A stretch of 64,000 bases of DNA from Oncomelania hupensis (GCA_036898135.1 CM072516.1:58828176-58892175); one strand, 5' to 3'; shown: positions 23,903 through 34,959, counted from the stretch's first letter. Notes: generated from the letters alone by a model not told the origin. Numbers and translations are program-made.

Positions 23903-23908
23903 TTTATT
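23903..23908 (-). terminator. AATAAA polyadenylation signal of the Sox gene
   Basis: A canonical AATAAA on the minus strand, 311 bp after the stop codon at 24220-24222. Cleavage would be expected 10-30 bp further on, near 23885. Inference from position; no transcript evidence. Confidence 0.5.
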
Positions 23909-24219
23909 CGTATTGCGTGCCTACACAACGTAGATTTCGTTGACTTTATGATCCACGGCGGGAAAAAAAAGTATTTCAGTACTTTCACCTTGTACCCTTA
24001 CACACTCGGAATGCCCCCGAAAAGCCCAAAACGACAAGTGGGCTCAACAACATGCCTTGTCGTTTTCAACACATTCTTGTTATCACACCGTGTCCAGCAC
24101 ACTCAGTCCTCGACTGCAGCCAACACTGTCATCATCACATCCCAGTCCATCACAGGCACAACGATCAAAGCAAGTGGTCCAGTCACAGTTCAAACACACA
24201 CCATTCAAAGTCTATAAAG

Positions 24220-24474
24220 TCATTCGAAGATGTCTTCGGGGGGATATTCCGAGATGGGGCCCAGCATCGTAAAGTCATTGTTGAGCAGGTCGAGCTGGAC
24301 TGCTGGCTCGGGATTGGGTTCAATTTTGACTTGCAGGAGATGATTCTGCACGTCGTGGAGATGGTTCTGCGGTGCGTCGTTCATAGGTTCGAACACCAAG
24401 GGGTCGGCAGTGTTTAGTAAGGAGAGGTAGTCTGACATGTCTATATGTTGCAAGATGGTCGGGTCGGGCAGCTC
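24220..24474 (-). CDS. Sox-type HMG-box transcription factor, exon 2 (C-terminal domain)
   Basis: Eighty-four codons ending at a TGA (24220-24222). The segment is acidic with interspersed hydrophobics (MSDYLSLLNTADPLVFEP, then VKIEP, LLNNDF and EYPPEDIFE at the end), as in Sox transactivation domains. VKIE fits the sumoylation consensus (hydrophobic-K-x-E). The acceptor that keeps this frame with the phase-0 donor of exon 1 is GGACACAG at 24475-24482. A stronger-looking acceptor (TGCTTTCAG, 24494-24502) lies 19 bp upstream and would shift the frame to a basic, serine-rich tail stopping at 24320. The acidic frame is preferred because of its composition and motif. The acceptor choice is the least certain part of the model. 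Confidence 0.7.
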   Translation of the reverse strand, partial: ELPDPTILQHIDMSDYLSLLNTADPLVFEPMNDAPQNHLHDVQNHLLQVKIEPNPEPAVQLDLLNNDFTMLGPISEYPPEDIFE

Positions 24475-24841
24475 CTGTGTCCTGCTGCTGAGTCTGAAAG
24501 CACACCACAAGAAACGTCCGATAAGAAACCATGCAAAATAGTCTTCAAATATTCATGACACCGACGTATATGAAACGTAAATTAACCGACGAATATTGAA
24601 ATTGCATGTGAAGTCAAAGATAAGCCATCCAGAACTGTTGACATTATTGCTAAAAGAACGCCCAGATTCATACCAATCTTAAATCTTTTGTTTAACTACA
24701 CACTGCCAAAGGTAGGAAAGTCTTTATTTCATCTCTATGCTTCCACCGTACATTTTCGCATGTCCGCGAAAGGTAAGCCTACACCTAGACTTCGCTACAA
24801 GTCAAAGTTTTAAACGCAACATAAACCAAGATCCTTAACAT

Positions 24842-24884
24842 TAGGTTCGAACTCCAAGGGGTCGGCATCGTTTAACCCGGAGAA
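24842..24884 (-). pseudogene. Relic duplicate of part of Sox exon 2 inside the intron
   Basis: About 35 of 43 positions match exon 2 at 24387-24429, including 25 of 26 in the core (AGGTTCGAAC, one mismatch, CCAAGGGGTCGGCA on the plus strand). Read in the exon frame it gives LNDADPLEFEP against LNTADPLVFEP. Upstream and downstream stops and no splice sites suggest it is not used. It looks like a decayed exon duplication. Confidence 0.75.
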
Positions 24885-25017
24885 TATTAAATGTTGGTGT
24901 GTGTTAACTAGGTTAACCGTTAATTATTCACGAGTTTTCCTCGTTTTGTTTTATAGCTAAGTTGTTCCGTATTCATTTAAGCACCTAGTGCCAAGTTTAG
25001 ATTAGGCTAATACAGCA

Positions 25018-25024
25018 TCATCAT

Positions 25025-25101
<77 letters not shown>
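25018..25101 (-). repeat. (AAT)n microsatellite in the Sox intron
   Basis: About 74 bp of AAT within the single intron (24475-25696), which is otherwise AT-rich. Confidence 0.9.
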
Positions 25102-25696
25102 TATTTGAAGTAGTATTCATTCTTGACCCACTGACTTCAATTTGCTAGTGTGATTACAGCTAGATTTAACACCGGGCGGACGATTGAACAGATTCTGAGA
25201 TAGGGATAGATTTTGTACACAATGTGACGGATAATAATAAGAATACGAGACCGAAATTTACGTAGCAACTTAGTCCAGTTGTTAGCATAGTTTCGTCCGG
25301 GATAAATAACACCTCAAGAATATTTATGTACAGAACTGTTCAGTCTCAGAATCTATTAAGTTAGCCGAACTAGTTTACCGTTATACGCAGATAGCATTCA
25401 TTACAATGTGTAAGAATATCTTGCTGATTTCATTCGCTTCGGCACCTTCCTTATCAAACCCATAATCTCCAAGCATCTTTAAAGGAGATTCAGATTTATG
25501 GTCAAAAGTCACTAAAGGCGATGATAGCACAGGTACAAGCCAAACACACACACACAAACAAACCAACAACTGAAACACATGCAATCGTTAATAAACATTT
25601 AGTTTAACTGTTTCAAACGCAATGCCTTTCAACTTTTGAACGCACATTTCCAAACTACTAGGTTATTATTCTAAATAATACAAACCATTCTCGTAC

Positions 25697-26848
25697 CTGC
25701 TCTGGCAGACCGTTCAGACGGGAGGTGGGGGCATCGACGACGATGCCACCAGAAATCTTGAAGCGTTGTTGAAGACGCGCCAGAGATATCTCTGTCGCGG
25801 ACGCAGCATCAATGACCAGCGCTCTGGTCGGCATTGACGCTGGGACCGAAAGGTCAACATGGTCACTGTCCCCTGACAAAGAAGGCGCGTAGATGGGGGC
25901 GTCGTAGGTATCAGCCACCGATGACGGAGACGGAGGCAATTGCTCCGTGTTTTTGGCTTTCTTGATTCTGCTGCCGCCAGACTTTCTGGAACGGCTAGCT
26001 CGCGGCTTCGCGTCCTGGGCTTTGGACGTGGGCTTGCTGATACGGCCGCTTTCAGTGGTAACTTCGGACGCTTTGGTCTTCTTGTTCTTGCGCGGACGAT
26101 ATTTGTAGTCCGGGTATTGAAGCTTGTGAAGCTCTTTCAGATCTTCCGCCTTATTCTTCCAGTATTGTTGTTTGTCGGGCTCCAAACCTTTCCAAATTTT
26201 AGCAGAGTATTTTGAGATTTGCGCATTATGAAGGTTGGGGTTGGCTTCGCGGAGATCGTTGCGCATCTTTGTGGCGAAAAGCATAAAGGCGTTCATTGGC
26301 CTTCTGACGTGGTCGTTCTTGGGTGCCTTCCTAGGCTTTGTCACGTCGGTGTAAGGAGTGGTGGACTTTTCTAGAATGTCGCTAGCGTCCATGTCCATAT
26401 GATTGCTGTTCATGTACTGCGTGTGCTGCATGATCGTATCGGGATCCTCCAAGTCCTCCACATGAATCTTGCGGGCATCGACTGCTGCTTCAGGAACACG
26501 ACTAGACAGCTCTGTATCGTGTGAGAAGTTGCTGCACGTGCTGATGCCATCGTCCAGATTCTTCCCCACGGAAAAACACATCGAACTTGGGATTGCATAT
26601 TTTGCCATAAACTGCATTTCCATCGATGAATGCAGCATCTGTGTTGGTCTCCGACCATCAGTTTGTCTCTCACTGCTTGTTTCAAGAAAGTTGAAGACGC
26701 TGAAATCCGCAGGCCCAGGACTGGGAGAGTCTACACTACTAGGCTGACCTGGACTGTTTGTTTCTGACATGTCAGTATGGAAGGGGCTGCTGCCTGTGGA
26801 ATTACGAGACATAGGCCGTCGCTCCATTGCGGGATATGACGCATACAT
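25697..26848 (-). CDS. Sox-type HMG-box transcription factor, exon 1
   Basis: A DNA-binding transcription factor of the Sox family. The exon encodes 384 residues. Residues about 180-258 are a complete HMG box: it opens HVRRPMNAFMLFATKMRNDL, has LHNAQISKYSAKIWKGL in helix 2, and closes YPDYKYRPRK, the Sox-type end. It departs from typical Sox boxes at FMLF (usually FMVW) and at SAKIWKGL (usually LGxxWKxL). Upstream is serine- and methionine-rich. Downstream is a basic stretch (PRKNKKTK, then RASRSRKSGGSRIKKAKN) that may serve nuclear import. The start at 26848 is chosen because A at -3 gives a good Kozak context (ACAATGT) and MYASYPAMERRP looks like a protein start. The frame stays open 31 codons further upstream. 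The donor CAG|GTACGA (25696/25697) is near-consensus, phase 0. I could not place it in a named Sox group. Confidence 0.85.
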
Positions 26849-27126
26849 TGTAGTATAGGAAAACTCAAAAAGTTTTTCAACTAAAAAAACAGTCAAGTTA
26901 TCAAGCACAGCAACAGTAGAAAATAGTCCCAGTGTCGTCAATCACAAACTTTTTCAGTCACAGAATAATCTGCCTTGGAAAACTCCACACTTGCTACATA
27001 ATAGCTGAACACTGCCACAGTATACATGTATGAAGTCCAGTTTGGGCTTTTCCCTTTTCAGTACTGCAGAAAAGGACATCAACTCTTAAGTACTCTCCAA
27101 AAGTTTGAGACAGCAGACGGTGTACT
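26849..27126 (-). other. 5' untranslated region of the Sox gene (predicted)
   Basis: Between the predicted start site, about 30 bp below the TATA box (near 27126), and the ATG at 26848. No intron signal is needed. Start-site position is inferred from the TATA box alone. Confidence 0.45.
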
Positions 27127-27150
27127 ACTGCCAAGCGCGGAGAGTGTGAC

Positions 27151-27160
27151 CTATATATAC
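27151..27160 (-). promoter_or_regulatory. TATA box of the Sox gene
   Basis: GTATATATAG on the minus strand, about 300 bp upstream of the ATG. A CCAAT box lies just upstream, and there is no competing (TA)n tract, so chance is less likely than elsewhere in this AT-rich window. A TATA promoter suits tightly timed developmental expression (inference). Confidence 0.6.
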
Positions 27161-27182
27161 CGTCACCCAGTTTCTATGTCAG

Positions 27183-27187
27183 CCAAT
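27183..27187 (+). promoter_or_regulatory. CCAAT box (NF-Y type) of the Sox promoter
   Basis: AGCCAATCG on the plus strand, hence inverted with respect to the gene, about 60 bp upstream of the predicted start and 25 bp upstream of the TATA box. NF-Y sites work in both orientations and favour the -60 to -100 zone. Confidence 0.5.
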
Positions 27188-27382
27188 CGTTGTAGCCCCG
27201 TCTCGCCACTATCCATAGCCCCCACGCGAGTGAGACAGTTCGAGCAAGCGTAGTATTGGAGCGAGAGTAAATCTGACATGGTCCCCGCGACTGCGCTCAC
27301 TGCTTTTATCTCCACTATTCTTCTAGCAGCCACCATAAAGCGAACTCATAAGGCAGACACACATACGAGAGAGAGAGAGAGG

Positions 27383-27455
<73 letters not shown>

Positions 27456-27690
27456 AGAGAGAGAAGTAGAGTTAGTAGAAAAGTTCAGAACGTCTCTCTT
27501 TTCCCGTGGTCAGTGAACAATGCTACAACTTTTTAAGAAGAAGATAGTCTATAATAATACAAGAAGTCTTGGCGCGCTCTTTCTTCAGTCAAACTCAAAG
27601 CACGGCGATCTGAAAAGATCGCTATTTCTCAAGGCGAAAAATACATCTTTTTTTTTTAAATTTAGATTGCATCATTACTGAAGTTGCGAT
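27188..27690. other. Upstream region of the Sox gene with (GA)n tract
   Basis: GC-richer proximal part (27188-27300) followed by an interrupted (GA)n tract at about 27368-27465. No gene in the divergent direction is supported. Confidence 0.5.
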
Positions 27691-28066
27691 GATTGAAGAA
27701 GAAGAAGAAGAAGAAGAAGATGAAGAAGAAGAAGAAGAAGAAGAAGAAGAAGAAGAAGAAGAAGAAGAAGAAGAAGAAGAAGAAGAAGAAGAAGAAAAAT
27801 AAGAAAATGAACAAAAACAACAACAAGAAAGAAGAAGTAGACGAAAAACACCAACACCAACAATGCCACTAACAACTTCGATAAACAAGAGGGACAATAG
27901 ACAACGACGACGACGACGATGATGATGATGTTGTTGTTGTTGTTGATGATGGATGACGATGATGATGAGGATAATGATGATTTGTTTCTTCGGTGCACCA
28001 TCCTTTTTTACATCTCTCTCTCTCTCTCTCTCTACCTCTTCTTCTTCTTCTTCTTCTTCTTCTGGT
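27691..28066 (+). repeat. (GAA)n, (GAC)n/(GAT)n, (CT)n and (CTT)n cluster
   Basis: About 105 bp of GAA (27692-27798), a GAC/GAT/GTT mosaic (27905-27985), then CT and CTT tracts (28014-28062). Both purine and pyrimidine triplet runs lie within 400 bp and could pair with each other. Confidence 0.85.
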
Positions 28067-28411
28067 ATTTCAGTCGCAAGACGAATACAGCATATATAAT
28101 ATCAGTCATTCCTTTAACACGCTTCATCGTGATGATGAGAATAGCGCAGGTATCCGCAGGTGAAGTTCAACTGTTGATTTGGTTGGTTGGTTGTTTTATT
28201 AACGTATTCTGTATGGAAACGCACACACATTATCAATGTATCAAACACAATATTAAAATAGATACATAACTAAAGCAGTAATTCGTGAATCTCTGAAAAA
28301 GTAAATAGTTACATTTTACATTCCTCACCTTCTTAGTAATTCGTTAACACACTCGCTTACACACGCACACACACACACACCCAGCCGCACACACCCACAC
28401 ACACCCAGGCA

Positions 28412-28452
<41 letters not shown>

Positions 28453-29088
28453 AGCGTTCAGCTGTAGTTTCCCGTCGTTAATGCATTCGGGCGCATGTAT
28501 GTCCTCGTCAACAATGCGTTATCAGCTGCAAGTGGGTCAAGCAAGCAGATCAATAACTGGACGCTAATAAATTTGTGTCAGAGCTATCGATTCCTGCTGA
28601 CCTCTTTACTGTCCACTGGCCGCTTTCTCTCTCAACCGCTTACAGTGGGCGGGTGGGTATTTTTATTTCCAGACCCACTAAACGTGGTATAAAAACGGGG
28701 GCACCGCGACCAAATTTTAAAAATGGGTCACGATTACATGTCAAGCGTAATAATAATAATGGACATTTATATAGCGCTATTACTTGTCTTTTTATAGACG
28801 AACGCATAGCGCTTTACATGAAAAGAAAGAAACAAACATGAAACAACTTACAATATTGCATTAGAAATTATACAATGAAAAAAAAACATACACACACACA
28901 CACAAAATAAAAAAAAATGCGTACCTCTATGCATGTTGAGAGGGCTTACGTATAAGAACTGCTTCACAGTTTGAGGCTGAAGTTGTTTATATATTATATT
29001 TTCTCTGTCTGTCGGTCTGTTTGTCTTTGTCTCTCATGACAGGTTGTAAGGTTATGCAATTCCTAAAACCTTTATCCAATTAAAGTTT

Positions 29089-29090
<2 letters not shown>
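28067..29090. other. Intergenic with CA tract and repeat fragments
   Basis: A (CA)n tract at 28362-28450. Positions 28745-28825 carry the ATTTATATAGCGCT ... AGCGCTTTACATG block common at the ends of dispersed repeats. Positions 28128-28162 carry GATGATGAGAATAGCGCAGG, also seen near 32884-32920. No gene. Confidence 0.5.
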
Positions 29091-29154
<64 letters not shown>

Positions 29155-29191
29155 CTCTCTCTTTCTCTCTGTTGTTTTTCTACCCCCAACC

Positions 29192-29231
<40 letters not shown>

Positions 29232-29574
29232 TTCTCTGTTATATATCTCCCTTGTTCTTTATCTCTCTCTTTCTTCTCCCTTCTTCCTCCTTCACCCACC
29301 CTCTTTCCTAATATACCTGTTAACAAAAGGTTGCACCACTATTGGCTTTCTGTCAGCTCCAGTGGAAGTGAAAACGGCTAGACGTATTTACATGAACCAC
29401 AAATTCCACTCGGACCTACACTTTTTAAACGTAGAAAACTCCGACGCTATTAATAGGTTCTATTGGTAGTGCTCTTTTGGATTACATGTGTCTGTACTCT
29501 TTCTAAAATGTAATTGGAAGTGGAGTTGAATTAATCTCCGTTACTGCTAGCGTTTATTGTAAGAATTCTCTCTC
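29091..29574 (+). repeat. (CT)n tracts and spacer
   Basis: CT tracts at 29094-29170 and interrupted ones to 29275; the remainder to 29574 is unique-looking and gene-free. Confidence 0.8.
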
Positions 29575-30450
29575 TGTGGCTTGTCTTTCATTGTCCCTTC
29601 GTCTGCCTGTCTCTCTGTCTGTCTGTCTGGCTGTCTTCTTTTATTTATCCATCTTCCTCTCAATCTCTTTTGGGAGGGTTATCTTTCCGTGTGTCTGTCT
29701 CTCTTCTTGTTCTGTCTCTTCTTGTTTTGTCTCTCTTCTTGTTCTGTCTCTCTTCTTCTGTTTCTCTGTCACTGTCTCTCTTCTCCTGTCTCTCTGTCAC
29801 TGTCTCCCTTCTCCTGTCTCTCTTCTTGTGTTTCTCTGTCTCTGTCTCTCTTCTTGTGTTTCTCTGTCTCTGTCTCTCTTCTTCTGTCTCTCTGTCTCTG
29901 TCTCTCTTCTTCTGCCTCTCTCTGTCTCTCTGCCTCTGTCTCTCTTCTTCTGTCTCTCTGCCTCTGTCTCTCTTCTTCTGTCTCTCTGCCTCTGTCTCTC
30001 TTCTTCTGTCTCTCTTCTTCTGTCTCTCTGTCTCTCTTCTTCTGTCTCTCTGCCTCTGTCTCTCTTCTTCTGTCTCTCTGCCTCTGTCTCTCTTCTTCCT
30101 TCTCTCTGTCTCTCTTTTTCTACCTCTCTCTCTGCCTCTCTTCTTCTGTCTCGATGTCTCTGTCTCTCTTCTTCTGTCTCTCTTTTTCTGCCTCTCTCTC
30201 TCTCTCTGCCTCTCTTCTTCTGTCTCTCTGTCTCTGTCTCTCTTTTTCTACCTCTCTCTCTCTTCTTCTGTCTCTCTGTCTCTCTTCTTCTGTCTCTCTG
30301 TCTCTGTTCTTCTGCATCTCTGTCTCTATCTCTCTTCTTCTGCCTCTGTCTCTCTTCTTCTGTCTCTGTCTCTCTGTTTCTCTTCTTCTGTGTCTCTGTC
30401 TCTTACGTAATCTTTGTCTGTCTCTGTCTGCCTGCCTCTCTCTCGTGTTA
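29575..30450 (+). repeat. CT-rich minisatellite, period about 28 bp
   Basis: Nearly 0.9 kb of modules made of TCTCTCTTCTTCTGTC and TCTCTGCCTCTG in changing order and number. All three plus frames stay open for 250-300 codons and read as leucine, serine and cysteine repeats, which follows from the lack of A on this strand. Such a long polypyrimidine strand can form triplex structures. Confidence 0.9.
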
Positions 30451-30963
30451 TCCTGGTTTTAGTGTTACTGTTATTGCAATTTATTGATACACTTTTTCTG
30501 TTGGAGACTCCTGGCACTGTGACAAGGTCTAACTGATATACATATGGCTCCTCATTAGCTCGAGACTTACTTTTTGCGAGCATACATTATTTTGCATGCT
30601 TCATTGTTATGTTCGGAGCTTTTTATTAGGGCAAAGTTATTGTACATTATTATGCGAAATCACGGTAAGACCATTCCGGTAGAGATTATTGGAATGTTGT
30701 AATAAATGAAGAATATTTTCTTTTTTAAAAAAAAAACACGTTATATGACAGCTGTATGATATAATCTCTTCCTCGCTATCTATGTCTGGCTGGCTGTATT
30801 TTTATTTATTTTTCTGTCTGTCTGTCTCTCTATGTCCCTTGATCTCGAGAGTAGCTTTCTGTCTCCTGTCGGTCCTGATTTGGCTCAGAAGAGTCCGCTG
30901 GACCTAAAGCAACAATCAGTCAGTCAGTCTCCTGTGTCTGCTCCTCTCTATATATCATTCTGC

Positions 30964-30968
<5 letters not shown>
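30451..30968. other. Intergenic with a 3' fragment of the ATGTA-tailed repeat
   Basis: Positions 30871-30919 match the end block of the repeat at 1-212 and run into a short (CAGT)n tail. No gene. Confidence 0.55.
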
Positions 30969-31005
<37 letters not shown>

Positions 31006-31018
31006 GTGTGTGTGTATT

Positions 31019-31062
<44 letters not shown>
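30969..31062 (+). repeat. (TG)n-(GA)n compound microsatellite
   Basis: About 50 bp of TG followed by about 40 bp of GA. Confidence 0.9.
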
Positions 31063-31064
<2 letters not shown>

Positions 31065-31839
31065 ACAGAAGCAGCACTACTGCACGATACCGCTGAGTCA
31101 TCGAGGATTCAGTGAAGGGAGCGTCGCCCTCGGTGACCCACTCTCCGTTTAGCTTACAGTACTATCTGAGCTTACAGTACTTTCTGAAATACATTAGACA
31201 GGTGGGGGGAGGAGGGCTGATGTATGTATAATGAGGAAAGATGTCTCGCCAAACGAAATGGAACCGGAGCTAGATCTAGCGAGATCCATTTGGACATATG
31301 CCTAATCATGGGAAGAAGAATAAGTAAATGATAGGGGGAAAAAAACCAACAACTTTGTGTGCCTTAAAAACGCATTTATGAGGTAAAACGGTTGGAAGAA
31401 TGTATACAACATGGCCTTTGGTGAACACTCCTTCAGTGGGCTAAGCTGTTATGACAACTGAAAGAAAGAGTCGTATAAAATGTCACCTCCGGACGGACGC
31501 CGGACACTGGACGGACGCCGTAAGGACGGACAAAGCCCAAAACAATATATCCCGCGCTAAGTTTAACTTTAAAAACACACACACACACACACACAATGAG
31601 GTTTAGTGTGCTGCACATGCATGCATTCCATCGCACGGATTTCAAAGATCCTGACGCTCATGTCTTAGACGGGTGAGTGGCAGAATTCACACACACGCAC
31701 ACACGCATATCCACACACCCACCCCATAGACCCAGCATGTCCTATAGATACTATTTCCCTCTCCTCTTGGTTGGAGCTGTACTTGCAACTGCCGCCCTTT
31801 AAATCTAAAATGCGTACGACTTTAGATAGCGAAAGAACC
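31063..31839. other. Intergenic with S1 SINE fragment
   Basis: Positions 31640-31682 match the S1 body (GATCCTGACGCTCATGTC). Positions 31485-31535 have tandem GGACGGACGCC-type modules. No gene. Confidence 0.5.
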
Positions 31840-32652
31840 TTGGAGTGTAACTTCTGCATTCAACATTGAAGTGTAACTTCTGCATTTAATATTGGAGTGT
31901 AACTTCTGCATATAATATTGGAGTGTAACTTCTGCATTTAATATTGGAGTGTAACTTCTGCATTCAACATTGGAGTGTAACTTCTGCATTTAATATTGGA
32001 GTGTAACTTCTGCATTCAACATTGGAATGTAACTTCTGCATTCAACATTGAAGTGTAACTTCTGCATTCAACATTGGAGTGTAACTTCTGCATTCAACAT
32101 TGAAGTGTAACTTCTGCATTCAACATTGGAGTGTAACTTCTGCATTCAACATTGAAGTGTGACTTCTGCATTTAATATTGGAGTGTAACTTCTGCATTCA
32201 ACATTGGAGTGTAACTTCTGCATTCAACATTGAAGTGTAACTTCTGCATTCAACATTGAAGTGTAACTTCTGCATTCAACATTGAAGTGTAACTTCTACA
32301 TTCAACATTGGAGTGTAACTTCTGCATTTAATACTGGAGTGTAACTTCTGCATTCAACATTGAAGTGTAACTTCTGCATTCAACACTGAAGTGTAATTTC
32401 TGCATTCAACATTGGAGTGTAACTTCTGCATTCAACATTGGAGTGTAACTTCTGCATTCAACATTGAAGTGTAACTTCTGATTCAACATTGGAGTGTAAC
32501 TTCTGCATTCAACATTGAAGTGTAACTTCTGCATTCAACATTGGAGTGTAACTTCTGCATTCAACATTGGAGTGTAACTTCTGCATTCAACATTGGAGTG
32601 TAACTTCTGCATTCAACATTGGAGTGTAACTTCTGCATTTAATATTGGAGGT
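31840..32652 (+). repeat. 26 bp minisatellite, about 31 units
   Basis: The unit starts GGAGTGTAACTTCTGCATTC and has a few variant positions (GGAGTG or GAAGTG; CATTCAACATT or CATTTAATATT). The variants are interspersed. Units are contiguous without spacers, so this is a tandem repeat and not a CRISPR array. Confidence 0.95.
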
Positions 32653-32654
32653 GC

Positions 32655-32870
32655 GGCAAAGAGGAACATAACCAATCCAAGGGAAGAGGTGGGGGAGCGA
32701 GGAGAGGAGGATAGGGGGGGGGGTGAGGTGATAGAGACCTAAATCAATACTGAACCACCGGAACAACCATACTGCTAAAATGGACACTGTTACCACGTCC
32801 ACTAAAGGGACTCCAACATTGGGTCATCGATGTGTCAGGCGAACGCTCTCTACCACTGAAGATATGGCAA
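32655..32870 (-). mobile_element. SINE family S3, diverged copy
   Basis: Minus-strand match to 46253-46487: tRNA-like head (GTAGAGAGCGTTCGCC-like, with GGGTCATCG on the plus strand) and body (ACTGAACCACC, CAACCATACTGCTAAAATGG). More decayed than the 46 kb copy, and it interrupts the end of the 26 bp array. Confidence 0.6.
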
Positions 32871-32881
32871 TGAGTAACAAA

Positions 32882-33235
32882 TATGATGATGATGATGTAG
32901 ACTTGTATAGCGCAGGTATCCACGATTACAAGGTTCATGCTCATTGCGCTTGTGGAGAGGAAACAAGAGATTAAGATGTGGCCATCAGACAAAAACTATG
33001 TACAGCTGATTTCTTAAACGTTTATTTGGTAGATGTGAAAAAGAGCGTTTTCAAGGCTCTCTTAAAAACCGCCACAGAGTTGGATTGTTTCAAGGTCATG
33101 GGAAGACCATTCCATAGCATTGGAGCTGTGTTGGAGAAGGCCCGATAGCCAAATGTTTTCTTATTGGTGTTGCCAGACTTCACACTTGGAAGTCTTAACC
33201 GTTGTTGTGAGGAAGAACGAAGACAACGTTGGGGT
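32882..33235 (+). repeat. Dispersed repeat of unknown class
   Basis: Starts after a (GAT)n run with GTAGACTTGTATAGCGCAGG and includes a conserved-looking stretch (AAAGAGCGTTTTCAAGGCTC). The opening block recurs at 28128-28162. No coding domain is visible. The GCGC-containing start next to a triplet run suggests the inverse end of a SINE or LINE. Confidence 0.4.
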
Positions 33236-33365
33236 TTGTGTCAATAGTGTCAACGTCGAGGTCAATACTACAATAATACAAAATAACACTATATTACAAT
33301 GAGTTGAAGCAAGGGGGGGGGGTAATTTAGTGGAAGAGGGTGTAATCGGAGAGTTGGGAAGTTGG

Positions 33366-33776
33366 GAGGCACGGTGGCCTAATGGTAGAGCTTTGGCTTG
33401 CGGATCTGAAGGTCCCGGGTTCGAGCCCAGGCCGGGGCATTGTGTTGTGTCCTTGAGAAAGGCACTTTACTCCCGTTTCCTACTCCTTCGGATGAGAGTA
33501 TAAAGCGAGGTCTAGTCTGCGTCGCATACATTCCATCATAACCGACTTTAAAGATCCTGACGCTCATGTCCTAGACGGGTGAGTGCCGGTAACCAGAACA
33601 CACCCAGCATGCACTAGGTTCTTCTCCCCCATCCCTGGCTGCCAAGGATTGTGCTCAGTTGTCTGGTGCGTTATTACGATGCGCCCAAAAGCTGCAAGTT
33701 GGCGCCTCGGGCGGCTTGAGTTAGATCCTGTATCGGCCAGCGCCTTGAGACGCCAAGTACGGTGACATATGTGCGC

Positions 33777-33840
<64 letters not shown>

Positions 33841-33845
33841 TTAAT
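33366..33845 (+). mobile_element. tRNA-derived SINE, family S1, full-length with (AAT)n tail
   Basis: Close match to 1888-2318 from the A box (GGTGGCCTAATGG) and B box (GGTTCGAGCCC, 33418-33428) to the 3' end, followed by about 65 bp of AAT. The tail shows directly how this SINE family seeds AAT microsatellites. Confidence 0.85.
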
Positions 33846-34300
33846 AAAATGGGAGTTGGAAGAGAGGGGTCACAGACATCAAGGGTTCCGTTTATGAAGC
33901 CTGAAGGATGAAGCCTTCAAAACAAGCACGTCCGTTTGACATTGATGATGATTTATGAATTATATTGCAGTTAAACTTTATCTCAAGTCCCATATCATCT
34001 GGTCCACTTCGTTTAGGCTCACGACCGTCTCAGCTTCAGTCTTGGCACGAGACTTTAGCTTCAGCTTTAGTTTGCCAGAGGAAATCGCCGTTGCTATGAC
34101 AATAATATAGAAACTTCACTCAGTCTCCTGATTTCTGTCTTCAGACCCCTTTAACTTCGTTTACATAATATTAATAGCATTTGCCCTTCAGAAAAATAGC
34201 TTACATACAAACCTCGCCATTTTTGCAGTGTCTGCTTTGAACTCGCTGTTTGAAACAAGAATAGTGCAAAGTAGGCTTGTTCTGAGGCGAAACTTGCGCT
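33846..34300. other. Intergenic, no gene seen
   Basis: No supported gene or repeat. Confidence 0.45.
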
Positions 34301-34560
34301 CTTGCGAACTGTGACGGGAAGAAGAGCGCGATTTGGCATGCTGGGTCCGTGCAATTCTCGCTGTACTCAATGTAAGCGGACAGTGACGTCACGGGCAGGT
34401 GTGGGCGACCTGCTGTCAACTTTTGGGTGGCACGCGCCCCTCGTGCAGCTGTCGGGGGAGACGACCAATGACAGGCGAGCATGGCACGAGGCAAAGAGAT
34501 TAGGTACCACCAGACGTACAGAGCTGTATTGTATACGTGTTCATGTGGAAGGAAGGACAG
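34301..34560. promoter_or_regulatory. CpG-rich promoter-like patch with CRE and CCAAT motifs
   Basis: GC- and CpG-rich against an AT-rich background. It contains a perfect palindromic cAMP-response element TGACGTCA at 34384-34391 and GACCAATGAC near 34462-34471. Motif spacing would fit a promoter, but no convincing first exon follows on either strand, and both strands have short open frames here (34302-34610 plus, 34201-34563 minus) without domains. Confidence 0.3.
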
Positions 34561-34959
34561 CAACGGACGGGGAGAGAGGAAATGGGGAAGATGAAGGCGA
34601 GGGGGTGTGAAGGGGGGAGGGGATAGGATGGAGGGGTGAGGGGGGGGGGCGGAGAAGTAAAGCTTACAATAAACGTGTAGAAAAGGCTGGAAGGATGGCA
34701 GAAACCGAGTAAGGGGGTGGGTGATGGTGAGGGGGAGAGATGATAATAGAGTAAAAGGAAGACGGGATTGGAGTGGAGAAAGAGAGTGAGAAAGACGAAC
34801 GAGAGAGAGATTAAGAGAGAGAGGATGGAGAGAGAGAGATTTGGAGGATGGAGAGGGAGATAAGTGAGGGAGAAAAAAAATCCCTTACAATCAATGTTAG
34901 GAGAGAGGGATAAGAAATAGAAATAAAGAAGAGAGAGAGACAGAGACAGGGAGCATGAA

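Noticed and set aside
25402..25511. Additional internal Sox exon (acidic open segment after CGCCTTTAG)
   Set aside because: The exon 1 donor is phase 0 and would give an immediate TGA here; the downstream donor is weak.
29576..30487. 303-codon leucine/serine-rich membrane protein
   Set aside because: It is a CT-rich minisatellite with all three frames open.
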